Under the pieces are notes generated by a model that saw only the letters and a program-made list of their open reading frames with translations, had not been told where the DNA came from and did not search any database. From Aquifex aeolicus (GTDB lineage Bacteria > Aquificota > Aquificia > Aquificales > Aquificaceae): 5,428 nucleotides of DNA. Location: contig DQVZ01000069.1 of NCBI GenBank assembly GCA_015661465.1, positions 1 to 5,428 on the forward strand. The letters run 5' to 3'. A program made the position numbers and the translations under genes. Shown one piece after another: positions 1 through 5,428 of this stretch (its first letter is position 1; each line of letters starts with the position of its first letter).

Positions 1-1105
1 GTTTAAGGCTTCCGTAAAAAACCCCGTAAGATTTTCCGCTAAAAATTTTTACATCTATGTTTTTGTCTTTTATAGTCAGGAGGGTTAAAGTGTCATCTAA
101 CTTGAAGCCCTGAAAATAACTATTTTCCGCCCAAAATTCTCCATTCAGAGAAAATTCATTTCCTTTCTTTGTAAAGTTACCTTTTCCCCTTAAAGTGGTT
201 TCTAAACCTTTATAAAAAAAGGAAAAGTTTTCAAATGTAAATCTTCCTTTTATCTCTTTTTTCAGAAGTTCGAGCTTTCCGGCTAGTTTTCCTTTACCTT
301 TGAGGGAGATTGTTAAAGTCCCACTGCCTGCAAACCTGTATGAAAAATCTAAAGAACCCTTGAAACTTCTACTTTCCAATTTTAGGTCTTCAGTATTGGC
401 TATTACCTGTAGCTTTTTATTTTTGAAATCCACGAAACCGTGACCTTTAAAAAAGCCGCTTAATTCCAGAGGAATACCGAGGGCATACCTATCAACTTCG
501 ATATTTTCAAAGGAAAATTTCAGAAAATTATCTGGAAATATCGTATAGCGGACGAAAATGTGTATACTGTTTGGATTTCTTGCAACGGCATTCAATATTA
601 GTTTTTCAAAAAGTTTAAAGTATCCGTTTATATTGCTTTCAATATTGTTGTATTTTTTCTCCCTTACTTTTATAAATGGGATATAAGCTTTTGCATGAAT
701 GTGGATAAAGGGAAGATTTACTTTTGCTTTTCCGTTAATTTCTACACTTTCCAGTGAAAAATTTCTTTTGTTGATTGGATTTATAACACCTGAAAAGTCT
801 AAGGTTCCCTGTTTCTTTCCTAAAGTTCCATTAACTTCTGCATAGAAAAAAGCCGAATCTAAAGACAACCTTTTTATTTTTAAGTAATCATTCATTACTT
901 CTGCGAAGATAAATCCATCTATAGAGAAATTCCTTAAATTTTTGTATTTAAAAAGTACGAAAAAATTCCCTTTTTCCCATTTTACTTTCTTTAACATTAT
1001 CAAGTTCAACCTTTCTTTATCTCCTATGAAAATATCAAAGTTTCTCATATGCAAATTGATAGGCAAGTAAGGGAAATTCAACTCTCTTAGCTCAAAAGTT
1101 TTTTT
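1..1105 (-). CDS. AsmA/TamB-like envelope protein, continuation in the -1 frame (partial, runs off the window)
   Basis: I translated the minus strand by hand from 1105 to 1 and found one uninterrupted frame of about 368 codons, still open at the window edge. It carries on from the 91-residue frame at 1362-1087 if one base is gained at the A9 run. The product is a long series of short amphipathic beta strands (such as LNFPYLPINL, FENFSFFYKG, FSLNGEFWAE) rich in Phe, Lys, Asn and Gly, with no cysteine or catalytic motif. That suits the beta-groove body of TamB, AsmA or YhdP proteins, which carry lipids or outer membrane protein precursors across the periplasm and are usually far longer than this visible part. 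The first ATG in this frame is at 1048-1046 and has no Shine-Dalgarno sequence before it. Independent translation from there would lose the membrane anchor, so I favour a single gene. The exact family member cannot be decided without the C-terminus. Confidence 0.6.
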
Positions 1106-1362
1106 TTAGTCTTTTTTTCCAAATTTACCAAAATTAATTTTCCATCTTCTATTTTTATTCCATTTTCAAATTTTATCTTTCTTATGTAAAGGTAGAAATT
1201 CTTATTGAAGATTTTTTCGAGATTTATCGTTAAATTTTCTATAGATTTTTCCCGAAAGTTTAAATCTGTATCAAAGTAAAAGCCTTTTTGGGAAAGAAAA
1301 TTGGAAAAGAAAATAACAAATATGGTACAAAGGAACAAAAACAGCAGAAGAATAAAACGCAT
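1087..1362 (-). CDS. AsmA/TamB-like envelope protein, N-terminal part (frame ends at an A9 run)
   Basis: This 91-residue frame starts with a hydrophobic segment at about residues 3-24 (MRFILLLFLFLC and on), preceded by one Arg, which fits an N-terminal signal anchor in the inner membrane. After it come short alternating polar/hydrophobic strands (for example FENGIKIEDGKLILVNL), the pattern of AsmA/TamB-type proteins that bridge the inner and outer membranes. The frame stops at TAA 1089-1087, directly after a run of nine A (coding strand, 1107-1099). The protein continues in the -1 frame down to base 1, so this is best read as the 5' part of one large gene and not as a separate small protein. 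The ATG at 1362 lies 7 bases after the stop of the regulator gene; the nearest GGAG is about 15 bases upstream, so its ribosome binding site is poor and translational coupling is likely. The family call rests on general pattern, not on a conserved motif. Confidence 0.6.
   Translation of the reverse strand: MRFILLLFLFLCTIFVIFFSNFLSQKGFYFDTDLNFREKSIENLTINLEKIFNKNFYLYIRKIKFENGIKIEDGKLILVNLEKKTKKKLLS
1090..1108 (-). other. A9 slippery run at a -1 frame junction
   Basis: On the coding strand the zero frame reads act aaa aaa aaa ctt ttg agc taa. The -1 frame has its own stop (taa, 1108-1106) just before the run and is open after it, so the two frames can be joined only between 1105 and 1090, where nine A residues sit at 1107-1099. 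The run contains A_AAA_AAA in the zero frame, a heptamer that allows tandem -1 slippage of ribosomes. It is also as long as the A9 run of Thermus thermophilus dnaX, known for RNA polymerase slippage. I see no convincing stem-loop downstream. A second run of seven A lies nearby at 1118-1112. A sequencing error of one base is an equally valid reading. Confidence 0.65.
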
Positions 1363-1369
1363 TTATACT

Positions 1370-2005
1370 TTATTCTACTCCCATCATCTTCAGATGAAGT
1401 TTTATCTTATGTAAGAGGTCTGCAGGATTCTTGATGGGATACTCGATTTTTTCGATTACTTCTTCGGCAGGAAGTCCTTTTATGACTACACCTTTGACTT
1501 TTTCCTTTAGTTCTTCTGAGGAATTTATAGGGAAGTGGGTTCCTTTTATCTTTTTCAGCATCAAATATGCCCAGGGAACTTCAAGAGCTTCTGCTGCAAG
1601 AGTACAATATTCTAGGAATACCTTCGGTTCCTCTCTCTCTTTAACTTTCTTGTAAGCAAGCTTAGCTACACCTCCTGCGGTATGAACCCTCAATTCTTTC
1701 TTTTCCTCTTTAGTAAGTTCATCGATATGCTGTATCTTATAAAGGGCGAGTTCTGGGTCAGCTCTGAGTATATTTCTAACAGTTTGTCTTGTAAGTCCGA
1801 CGAGTTCAGCTATTTCTTCCTCTGTCTTCAAGAATTCTTCCCTGTACACGATTACAAAAGAAGCCCTGGCAAGTGAAGGAAGCCAGGTTAAAGTTCTGTA
1901 CTCAGCCAGCTTTTGAAAACCTCCGAGAAGGTCTATGGCTTTTAGAAATACGCGAGTGACAAGCGATTCAACGTCTACTTCAACGGGTTTAACTTCTATT
2001 ACCAT
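1370..2005 (-). CDS. Helix-turn-helix transcriptional regulator (putative), archaeal/Aquificales-type
   Basis: The gene encodes 211 residues from the ATG at 2005. An in-frame GTG at 2014 would give 214 residues, but it lies inside the Shine-Dalgarno sequence, so the ATG is preferred. A clear helix-turn-helix is at about residues 62-82 (EEEIAELVGLTRQTVRNILRA), the type in which a second helix TRQTVRNIL reads DNA. The N-terminal 60 residues look helical (VTRVFLKAIDLLGGF). The C-terminal half is a Lys/Glu-rich helical region ending with a YPIKNPADLL segment that could be a separate ligand-binding or dimerisation domain. There is no signal peptide or membrane segment, so it should act in the cytoplasm. 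It lies 27 bases after the helicase stop and 7 bases before the AsmA/TamB-like gene, so it is probably cotranscribed with both. I recall similar proteins with the vague name 'probable regulatory domain' in hyperthermophiles, but could not confirm this. Target and signal are unknown. Confidence 0.65.
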   Translation of the reverse strand: MVIEVKPVEVDVESLVTRVFLKAIDLLGGFQKLAEYRTLTWLPSLARASFVIVYREEFLKTEEEIAELVGLTRQTVRNILRADPELALYKIQHIDELTKEEKKELRVHTAGGVAKLAYKKVKEREEPKVFLEYCTLAAEALEVPWAYLMLKKIKGTHFPINSSEELKEKVKGVVIKGLPAEEVIEKIEYPIKNPADLLHKIKLHLKMMGVE

Positions 2006-2012
2006 TACCACC

Positions 2013-2019
2013 ACCTCCT
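2013..2019 (-). promoter_or_regulatory. Strong ribosome binding site that fixes the regulator start
   Basis: The coding strand reads AGGAGGT, then GGTGGTA (7 bases), then ATG at 2005. This is a full anti-16S match at good spacing. It rules against the upstream GTG codons at 2014 and 2011, which overlap the site itself. It is the strongest Shine-Dalgarno sequence in the window, which suggests this internal gene of the operon is translated independently and well. Confidence 0.8.
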
Positions 2020-2032
2020 TATTTTTCTGTGC

Positions 2033-3490
2033 CTACATATTAATATAAAGCCCTTCATTTTTTATGTATTCGATAAGTTCTCTATATACCTTATCCCTGC
2101 TCAAAGTTTTCCCGTTTCCCAAGATTATCAACTTCCTTCTTGCCCTTGTGAGAGCTACATTCAACCGTCTATAATCTTTTAAAAATCCTATATCCCCTTC
2201 TTTATTTGCTCTAACAAGAGAAATTATTATTACCTCCTTTTCTCTACCTTGGAAGCCATCGACGGTTTTTACCTCTACTTCTGAGTTTTCGAATAATTCC
2301 TCAAGCAGGTCTACCTGGTCCTCATAAGGCGAGATTACACCAATATCTTTCGCTTTTAGCCCTATTCCCATTAAAGAGTCTACTATTTCCTTACAAATAC
2401 TTGCCTCTTTTTCGTTGTAATACGAGGTGCTTCCTCTTCTTTGTTCTTCTGCTCCTTCTACATCAATGAACACAATAACATTTTGCGGAAGCATAACTTC
2501 CCTATATGGAGAAAGAACATTTTTCAGTTTATCTTTTTCCACAAAATCTTCTATAGTGTGATTCGCTACACTCTCATGAGCGATAAGTTTTCCATCGTAA
2601 AACATCCTGTTGGAAAATTCCATAATTTTTCTGTTCATTCTGTATTGGATTCTTAAGACTTCGTAAATTTCTTCACCGTATATGTCCAAAAGTCTTTCAA
2701 AAAGGGTATAAGAAAGTTGTTCTCGAGCCTCATAACTGAGAACGGTAGGAGGTAGTTGTTTGTGGTCTCCCGCCATAATAAGTTTCTTCCCCTTAACCAA
2801 GGGTATAAGACATGAGGGTTCTATAGACTGAGTAGCTTCATCTATAATAACTACGTCGAAATTGAAATCCTGTAAAAATTCGCTTCCCGCTGTTGAGTTA
2901 GTGGTGCAAATTACTTCCGCTTTGCTGAGTATCTTTTTTATAGCCTTATGTTCTTCTAACTTTGCTTTTTCATAAATTTCTTTAATCCTCTGTTGAATTT
3001 TTATCCATTTAGACATACTTCTTATTACCTTAGGGTTTAGACCCCTTACTGGTGTTCCGGTTTTTGCCCGCTTTAATATCTCTTTATCGCTAAGTCCTCT
3101 TCTATATCTGGGTTCAGGTTTTACATACTTTTTCTGTTCTTCTCTCAGTTTTTCTATTTCCTTGTAGAATTTCTTGGCTTTAACAAATTCCGGCTCTAAC
3201 TCAATTAAGTAGTCGAGAGTATGTTTTTGTATACTTTTAAGAATTCTTGCAGGATTTCCTACTCTTACAACTTTTACGCCCTTTGCTATGAGGCGTTCAA
3301 CTATATTATCTACCGCAATATTTGAATCCGCTGTAGCAAGAACTCTATTTCCCCGCTCTACCAGCTGATTTATACACTCAATTAAAGTAGTTGTTTTCCC
3401 TGTTCCCGGTGGTCCGTGTATTAGAAATACTTTATCCGAAGAAAGGGCTCTTTCTACAGCTTTTCTTTGGAATTCGTTCAAGTATTTCAT
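2033..3490 (-). CDS. UPF1/IGHMBP2-like superfamily 1B helicase
   Basis: This 485-residue protein has the full set of helicase motifs: Q motif with Gln8 (LNEFQRKAV), Walker A GPPGTGKT at 26-33, motif Ia around 51-63, motif Ic ICTTNSTAGS at 194-203, Walker B DEAT at 217-220, motif III GDHKQLPP at 241-248, motif IV with QYRM at 282-285, motif V around 407-424 (VDGFQGREKEV) and motif VI LNVALTRARRK at 443-453. DEAT followed by QS, and VDGFQGRE, are typical of the UPF1-like group, whose members move 5' to 3' on RNA or single-stranded DNA using ATP. A charged, Lys/Glu-rich helical stretch at about 95-190 corresponds to the 1C insertion. The usual domain of 100 or more residues before motif I (1B, OB-like) is absent: the protein starts at the Q motif. 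Its ATG overlaps the stop of rsuA by one base (TGATG), with a weak AGG 8 bases upstream, which points to translational coupling. The substrate in the cell is unknown; annotations such as 'DNA helicase' or 'AAA family ATPase' are likely for relatives. Confidence 0.9.
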   Translation of the reverse strand: MKYLNEFQRKAVERALSSDKVFLIHGPPGTGKTTTLIECINQLVERGNRVLATADSNIAVDNIVERLIAKGVKVVRVGNPARILKSIQKHTLDYLIELEPEFVKAKKFYKEIEKLREEQKKYVKPEPRYRRGLSDKEILKRAKTGTPVRGLNPKVIRSMSKWIKIQQRIKEIYEKAKLEEHKAIKKILSKAEVICTTNSTAGSEFLQDFNFDVVIIDEATQSIEPSCLIPLVKGKKLIMAGDHKQLPPTVLSYEAREQLSYTLFERLLDIYGEEIYEVLRIQYRMNRKIMEFSNRMFYDGKLIAHESVANHTIEDFVEKDKLKNVLSPYREVMLPQNVIVFIDVEGAEEQRRGSTSYYNEKEASICKEIVDSLMGIGLKAKDIGVISPYEDQVDLLEELFENSEVEVKTVDGFQGREKEVIIISLVRANKEGDIGFLKDYRRLNVALTRARRKLIILGNGKTLSRDKVYRELIEYIKNEGLYINM

Positions 3491-4197
3491 CAGAGTAACC
3501 TAACTAATTTCTTTATTTTTTTTACTTCTTCTTCTGTGAGCTGACGCCACTCACCGAGTTCAAGATTTTCATCCAGTTTGATATTTCCTATTCTTACTCT
3601 TTTGAGTTCTTTTACAGTATAACCTATAGCACTAAAAAGTCTCTTGACTATATGATATCGACCCTCTGTAAGGACTACATTTACCCTGTTATCGTATAAT
3701 TTCTCCGCTTTTACCAGCTGAACAGGTTTTTTTTCAAGTTTTATCTCATACAGTTTCTTTAAATCTTCATCGATGATAACCCTGTCTAATTCTACAATGT
3801 ATTCTTTTTCCACTTTCCATTTGGGGTGTGTAAGCCTGTGGGATAGCTGACCATCGTCGGTTACAATAAGCAATCCTTCTGCGTCAACGTCAAGCCTTCC
3901 CGCGGAGAAAAGTTTTCTATGTGCGAAGTGTTCAGCTAAAAATTCTATAAACGAAGGATATTTTGCTTCTCTTTCAGTGGTTGAAAGATAACCCTTTGGT
4001 TTATAGAGCATTATATAAACCCTTTCCTGTGGTTTTAGACTTTTACCTTCTAACTCAACTTCTTCTCCTTCCTTTACGCGGTAATCTGTTTCCCTGACCG
4101 TTTTACCGTTAACCTTTACCCTTCCCTCTCTTATTAACTCCTTTGCCTCTTTTCTGGATATATGAAGAGCTTTTGAAAGATATTTATCTAACCTCAC
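3490..4197 (-). CDS. rsuA: RsuA-family 16S rRNA pseudouridine synthase
   Basis: The product has 235 residues, close to the 231 of E. coli RsuA. It opens with an S4 RNA-binding domain at about 1-48 (MRLDKYLSKALHISRKEAKELI, then GRVKVNG). Next come the family signature YKPKGYLST at 65-73 and the catalytic loop GRLDVDAEG at 100-108, with Asp103 as the expected nucleophile. The following TDDGQLSHRL at 113-122 and the C-terminal LTEGRYHIVKRLF at 176-188 match the RsuA branch better than RluB/RluE/RluF. RsuA converts U516 of 16S rRNA to pseudouridine during small subunit assembly; that exact target is inferred from family. The start is GTG at 4197, with no good Shine-Dalgarno sequence before it; an in-frame stop at 4230-4228 limits any extension. 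It is the first gene of the leftward unit and overlaps the helicase by one base. Confidence 0.85.
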   Translation of the reverse strand: MRLDKYLSKALHISRKEAKELIREGRVKVNGKTVRETDYRVKEGEEVELEGKSLKPQERVYIMLYKPKGYLSTTEREAKYPSFIEFLAEHFAHRKLFSAGRLDVDAEGLLIVTDDGQLSHRLTHPKWKVEKEYIVELDRVIIDEDLKKLYEIKLEKKPVQLVKAEKLYDNRVNVVLTEGRYHIVKRLFSAIGYTVKELKRVRIGNIKLDENLELGEWRQLTEEEVKKIKKLVRLL

Positions 4198-4244
4198 AAG
4201 GTTAAATATTAATACATTAATACCGTGTTAAAATTGAAAGTACT
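4198..4244. promoter_or_regulatory. Divergent intergenic region with probable back-to-back promoters and a tandem octamer
   Basis: The 47 bases between the rsuA GTG and the plus-strand ATG are very AT-rich and must hold, or lie close to, the promoters of both units. A perfect tandem repeat of ATTAATAC occupies 4208-4215 and 4216-4223. On the minus strand it gives two TATTAAT-like -10 candidates; the nearer would place the rsuA transcript start only a few bases from its GTG, in line with the missing ribosome binding site. On the plus strand TTAAAAT at 4228-4234 is a possible -10, and GAAAG at 4236-4240 a weak ribosome binding site 4 bases before the ATG. No -35 box is convincing in either direction. 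Confidence 0.4.
4208..4223. repeat. Tandem direct repeat ATTAATAC x2
   Basis: Two perfect adjacent copies of ATTAATAC sit in the centre of the divergent gap. They may simply be overlapping AT-rich promoter sequence, or half-sites of an operator serving both units. Confidence 0.55.
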
Positions 4245-4961
4245 ATGTTAAAAAAACTCTTTCTTCTTTTATTTACCTTCGTTTTTAGTTTTGCAGTAGA
4301 GGGATTTATTCTGGAAGAAATAAATGGTAGTGAAGGTTTTCACATAAAGAGGGAGCTAAAGAGGAAAATTTATATTACCGAAGATGCAATCATTACAGAA
4401 ACTAAGGGGGAGTTTATGGTACAAAAGATTGAAAACGGTCTCCCTAAAATCTACAGGGTGATAAAAAGTACAAAGTCCTATATGGATTTTTCCAAAACCG
4501 CTCCACTGTTTCTTGTAACTATTCCATTTATAGATTGTACTAATAAAGTATGTACGATAAAAAAAGATGCGTTCAAACCTTCTCAAGAAGTTAAACAAAT
4601 AGGGAATTACAAAGCCCGCAAAGTTATTATAGATGCCTCCTTTATGGGAAAAAGGAATACTGTAGTACAGTGGTATACCAAAGACTGGGGCGAACTTGTC
4701 AACGCGAATGCCCTTGAGAATAAATTTTACATAAACTTTATAAGGGCTATTATGAAGCAAAAGAATTTAACCGAAAGAAATATTCCTATTTCGGAGATAG
4801 AGAAATTTTTAAATGAAATATTAAGGAACTACGGAGGGGTGATAAGAACTGAACAAGATACCGGAATGTTTAGAACCTATACAGAGGTGATTTCTGTAAG
4901 AAAAGCGGAGATTCCTGAATATATATACAGATTACCAGAAGGGTATCAAAAGATTAGATAA
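4245..4961 (+). CDS. Secreted periplasmic protein, DUF4412/LolA-like (putative)
   Basis: The product has 238 residues. It begins with a typical Sec signal peptide: MLKK, then a hydrophobic core to about residue 15, with likely cleavage after Ala17 (SFA/VEG) and no lipobox cysteine, so a soluble periplasmic protein is expected. The mature part is rich in beta strands. A region around 116-150 (KQIGNYKARKVII, then VVQWYTKDWGEL) resembles the GY-x-(C/A)-xK ... W-x-TKDLG arrangement of DUF4412 proteins, and the ending EIPEYIYRLPEGYQKI is like the 'FxxPxGYxKI' close of DUF4412 and LolA-fold proteins. That fold generally binds lipids or lipoproteins, but no function is proven here. Two cysteines five residues apart (Cys98, Cys103) could form a small disulfide loop. 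It lies 9 bases upstream of ftsI on the same strand, so the two are probably cotranscribed. The family call is by eye and tentative; the gene itself is secure. Confidence 0.6.
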   Translation: MLKKLFLLLFTFVFSFAVEGFILEEINGSEGFHIKRELKRKIYITEDAIITETKGEFMVQKIENGLPKIYRVIKSTKSYMDFSKTAPLFLVTIPFIDCTNKVCTIKKDAFKPSQEVKQIGNYKARKVIIDASFMGKRNTVVQWYTKDWGELVNANALENKFYINFIRAIMKQKNLTERNIPISEIEKFLNEILRNYGGVIRTEQDTGMFRTYTEVISVRKAEIPEYIYRLPEGYQKIR

Positions 4962-4970
4962 TAAATAATT

Positions 4971-5428
4971 GTGAAACAATTAATTAGATACAGGAAGAGA
5001 GAAAAGGAATTTAAAGGAAAAATTAAAATTTTATTCGCAGTTATTTTGGTTTTATTTGCTATAGTTTTTTTTCGCTTGTTATATATAAACTTCTTTGAAG
5101 AGAAAGTTTTAAAAGGAGCAAAAGATAGTGTAAAAATAATTAATGTTCAAAACTACAGAGGTTCTATCTTGGATAGAAATGGTGTTCCCCTAGCAATAAG
5201 CTATCCTGTAGGATACATTTACGTCTATAAATTTTTCCTATTTTCCGATGAAAAAAAGAAGGAACAGTTTATAAAAGGACTTTCGAGAATTTTGAAAATC
5301 CCTCAGGAAGAAATCAGGAAAAAGCTGTCTAAAAATAAAGATGTATTTGAGCTGATTACTTTCCCATTGGAAAAAGCGGAGGAAATAAGGAACTTTATAA
5401 GGAGAATAGATTACGATAAGGATAAAAA
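4971..5428 (+). CDS. ftsI: Septal peptidoglycan transpeptidase FtsI (PBP3), N-terminal part, cut by the window end
   Basis: A GTG at 4971, 9 bases after the previous stop, opens a frame that runs to the window end: 152 codons without a stop. An in-frame TAA at 4962-4964 blocks extension upstream. The N-terminus is basic (KQLIRYRKREK), followed by one membrane segment at about residues 18-39 and then the class B penicillin-binding protein hallmark RGSILDRNGVPLAIS at 63-77, the start of the PBP dimerisation domain. FtsI crosslinks septal peptidoglycan together with FtsW during division. The transpeptidase domain with its SxxK, SxN and KTG motifs would lie beyond the window. FtsI is preferred over PBP2 (MrdA) because the NR.R segment that PBP2 carries ahead of the RG.I.DRNG motif is missing; MrdA is the alternative. 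No strong Shine-Dalgarno sequence precedes the GTG, so coupling to the upstream gene is plausible. Confidence 0.8.
   Translation, partial: MKQLIRYRKREKEFKGKIKILFAVILVLFAIVFFRLLYINFFEEKVLKGAKDSVKIINVQNYRGSILDRNGVPLAISYPVGYIYVYKFFLFSDEKKKEQFIKGLSRILKIPQEEIRKKLSKNKDVFELITFPLEKAEEIRNFIRRIDYDKDK

Noticed and set aside
1..1048. Independent gene starting at ATG 1048
   Set aside because: There is no Shine-Dalgarno sequence and no signal peptide, and the frame is already open upstream up to the A9 run; joining with the anchor-bearing first part explains it better.
1431..1655. Plus-strand open frame of 74 codons
   Set aside because: It is antisense to the regulator, with no ribosome binding site and a Ser/Phe-rich product typical of a frame opposite a Lys/Glu-rich gene.
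1682..1876. Plus-strand open frame of 64 codons
   Set aside because: It also lies wholly opposite the regulator and has low-complexity Phe/Ser composition without any domain.
2011..2014. GTG codons as start of the regulator
   Set aside because: They overlap the AGGAGGT ribosome binding site itself; the ATG at 2005 has the right spacing.
2441..2656. Plus-strand open frame of 71 codons
   Set aside because: It is opposite the helicase region around motifs III and IV, which is under clear coding constraint on the minus strand.
4356..4760. Minus-strand open frame of 134 codons
   Set aside because: It is antisense to the secreted protein, which has a signal peptide and sensible composition; the minus-strand product shows no motif or start signal.
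4962..4970. Terminator between the secreted protein gene and ftsI
   Set aside because: The gap is only 9 bases with no inverted repeat or T run, so readthrough is expected.

Overview
The window looks like a stretch of chromosome from a hyperthermophilic bacterium of the Aquifex type. The evidence is compositional and stylistic: proteins very rich in Lys, Glu, Ile and Val, AT-leaning DNA, tightly packed genes, and a mix of bacterial envelope and ribosome genes with an archaeal-looking helicase and regulator. The assignment to Aquificales is inference; no marker gene in the window proves it.

Layout. Two transcription units diverge from a 47-base AT-rich gap at 4198-4244. Leftwards (minus strand) runs a compact operon-like block. 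It holds an RsuA-type 16S rRNA pseudouridine synthase (3490-4197), a UPF1/IGHMBP2-like superfamily 1B helicase that overlaps it by one base (2033-3490), a helix-turn-helix regulator 27 bases further on with a textbook ribosome binding site (1370-2005), and a large envelope protein of the AsmA/TamB type starting 7 bases later (1362 leftwards, running off the window at base 1). Rightwards (plus strand) lie a secreted periplasmic protein with a DUF4412/LolA-like look (4245-4961) and the first 152 codons of ftsI, the septal class B penicillin-binding protein (4971 to the window end).

The most interesting point is in the AsmA/TamB-like gene. Its reading frame breaks after 91 codons, and the rest of the protein is open in the -1 frame all the way to base 1. 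The two frames overlap for only about 16 bases, and that overlap is essentially a run of nine A residues on the coding strand. This may be a sequencing error, a real homopolymer indel, or a site where RNA polymerase or ribosome slippage makes the full-length protein.

By theme, the left-hand unit starts with RNA-related functions (rRNA modification, probable RNA/DNA helicase) and ends in envelope biogenesis; the right-hand unit concerns the cell envelope and division. There is no mobile element, CRISPR array, tRNA or rRNA in the window, and no gene-free stretch longer than 50 bases.
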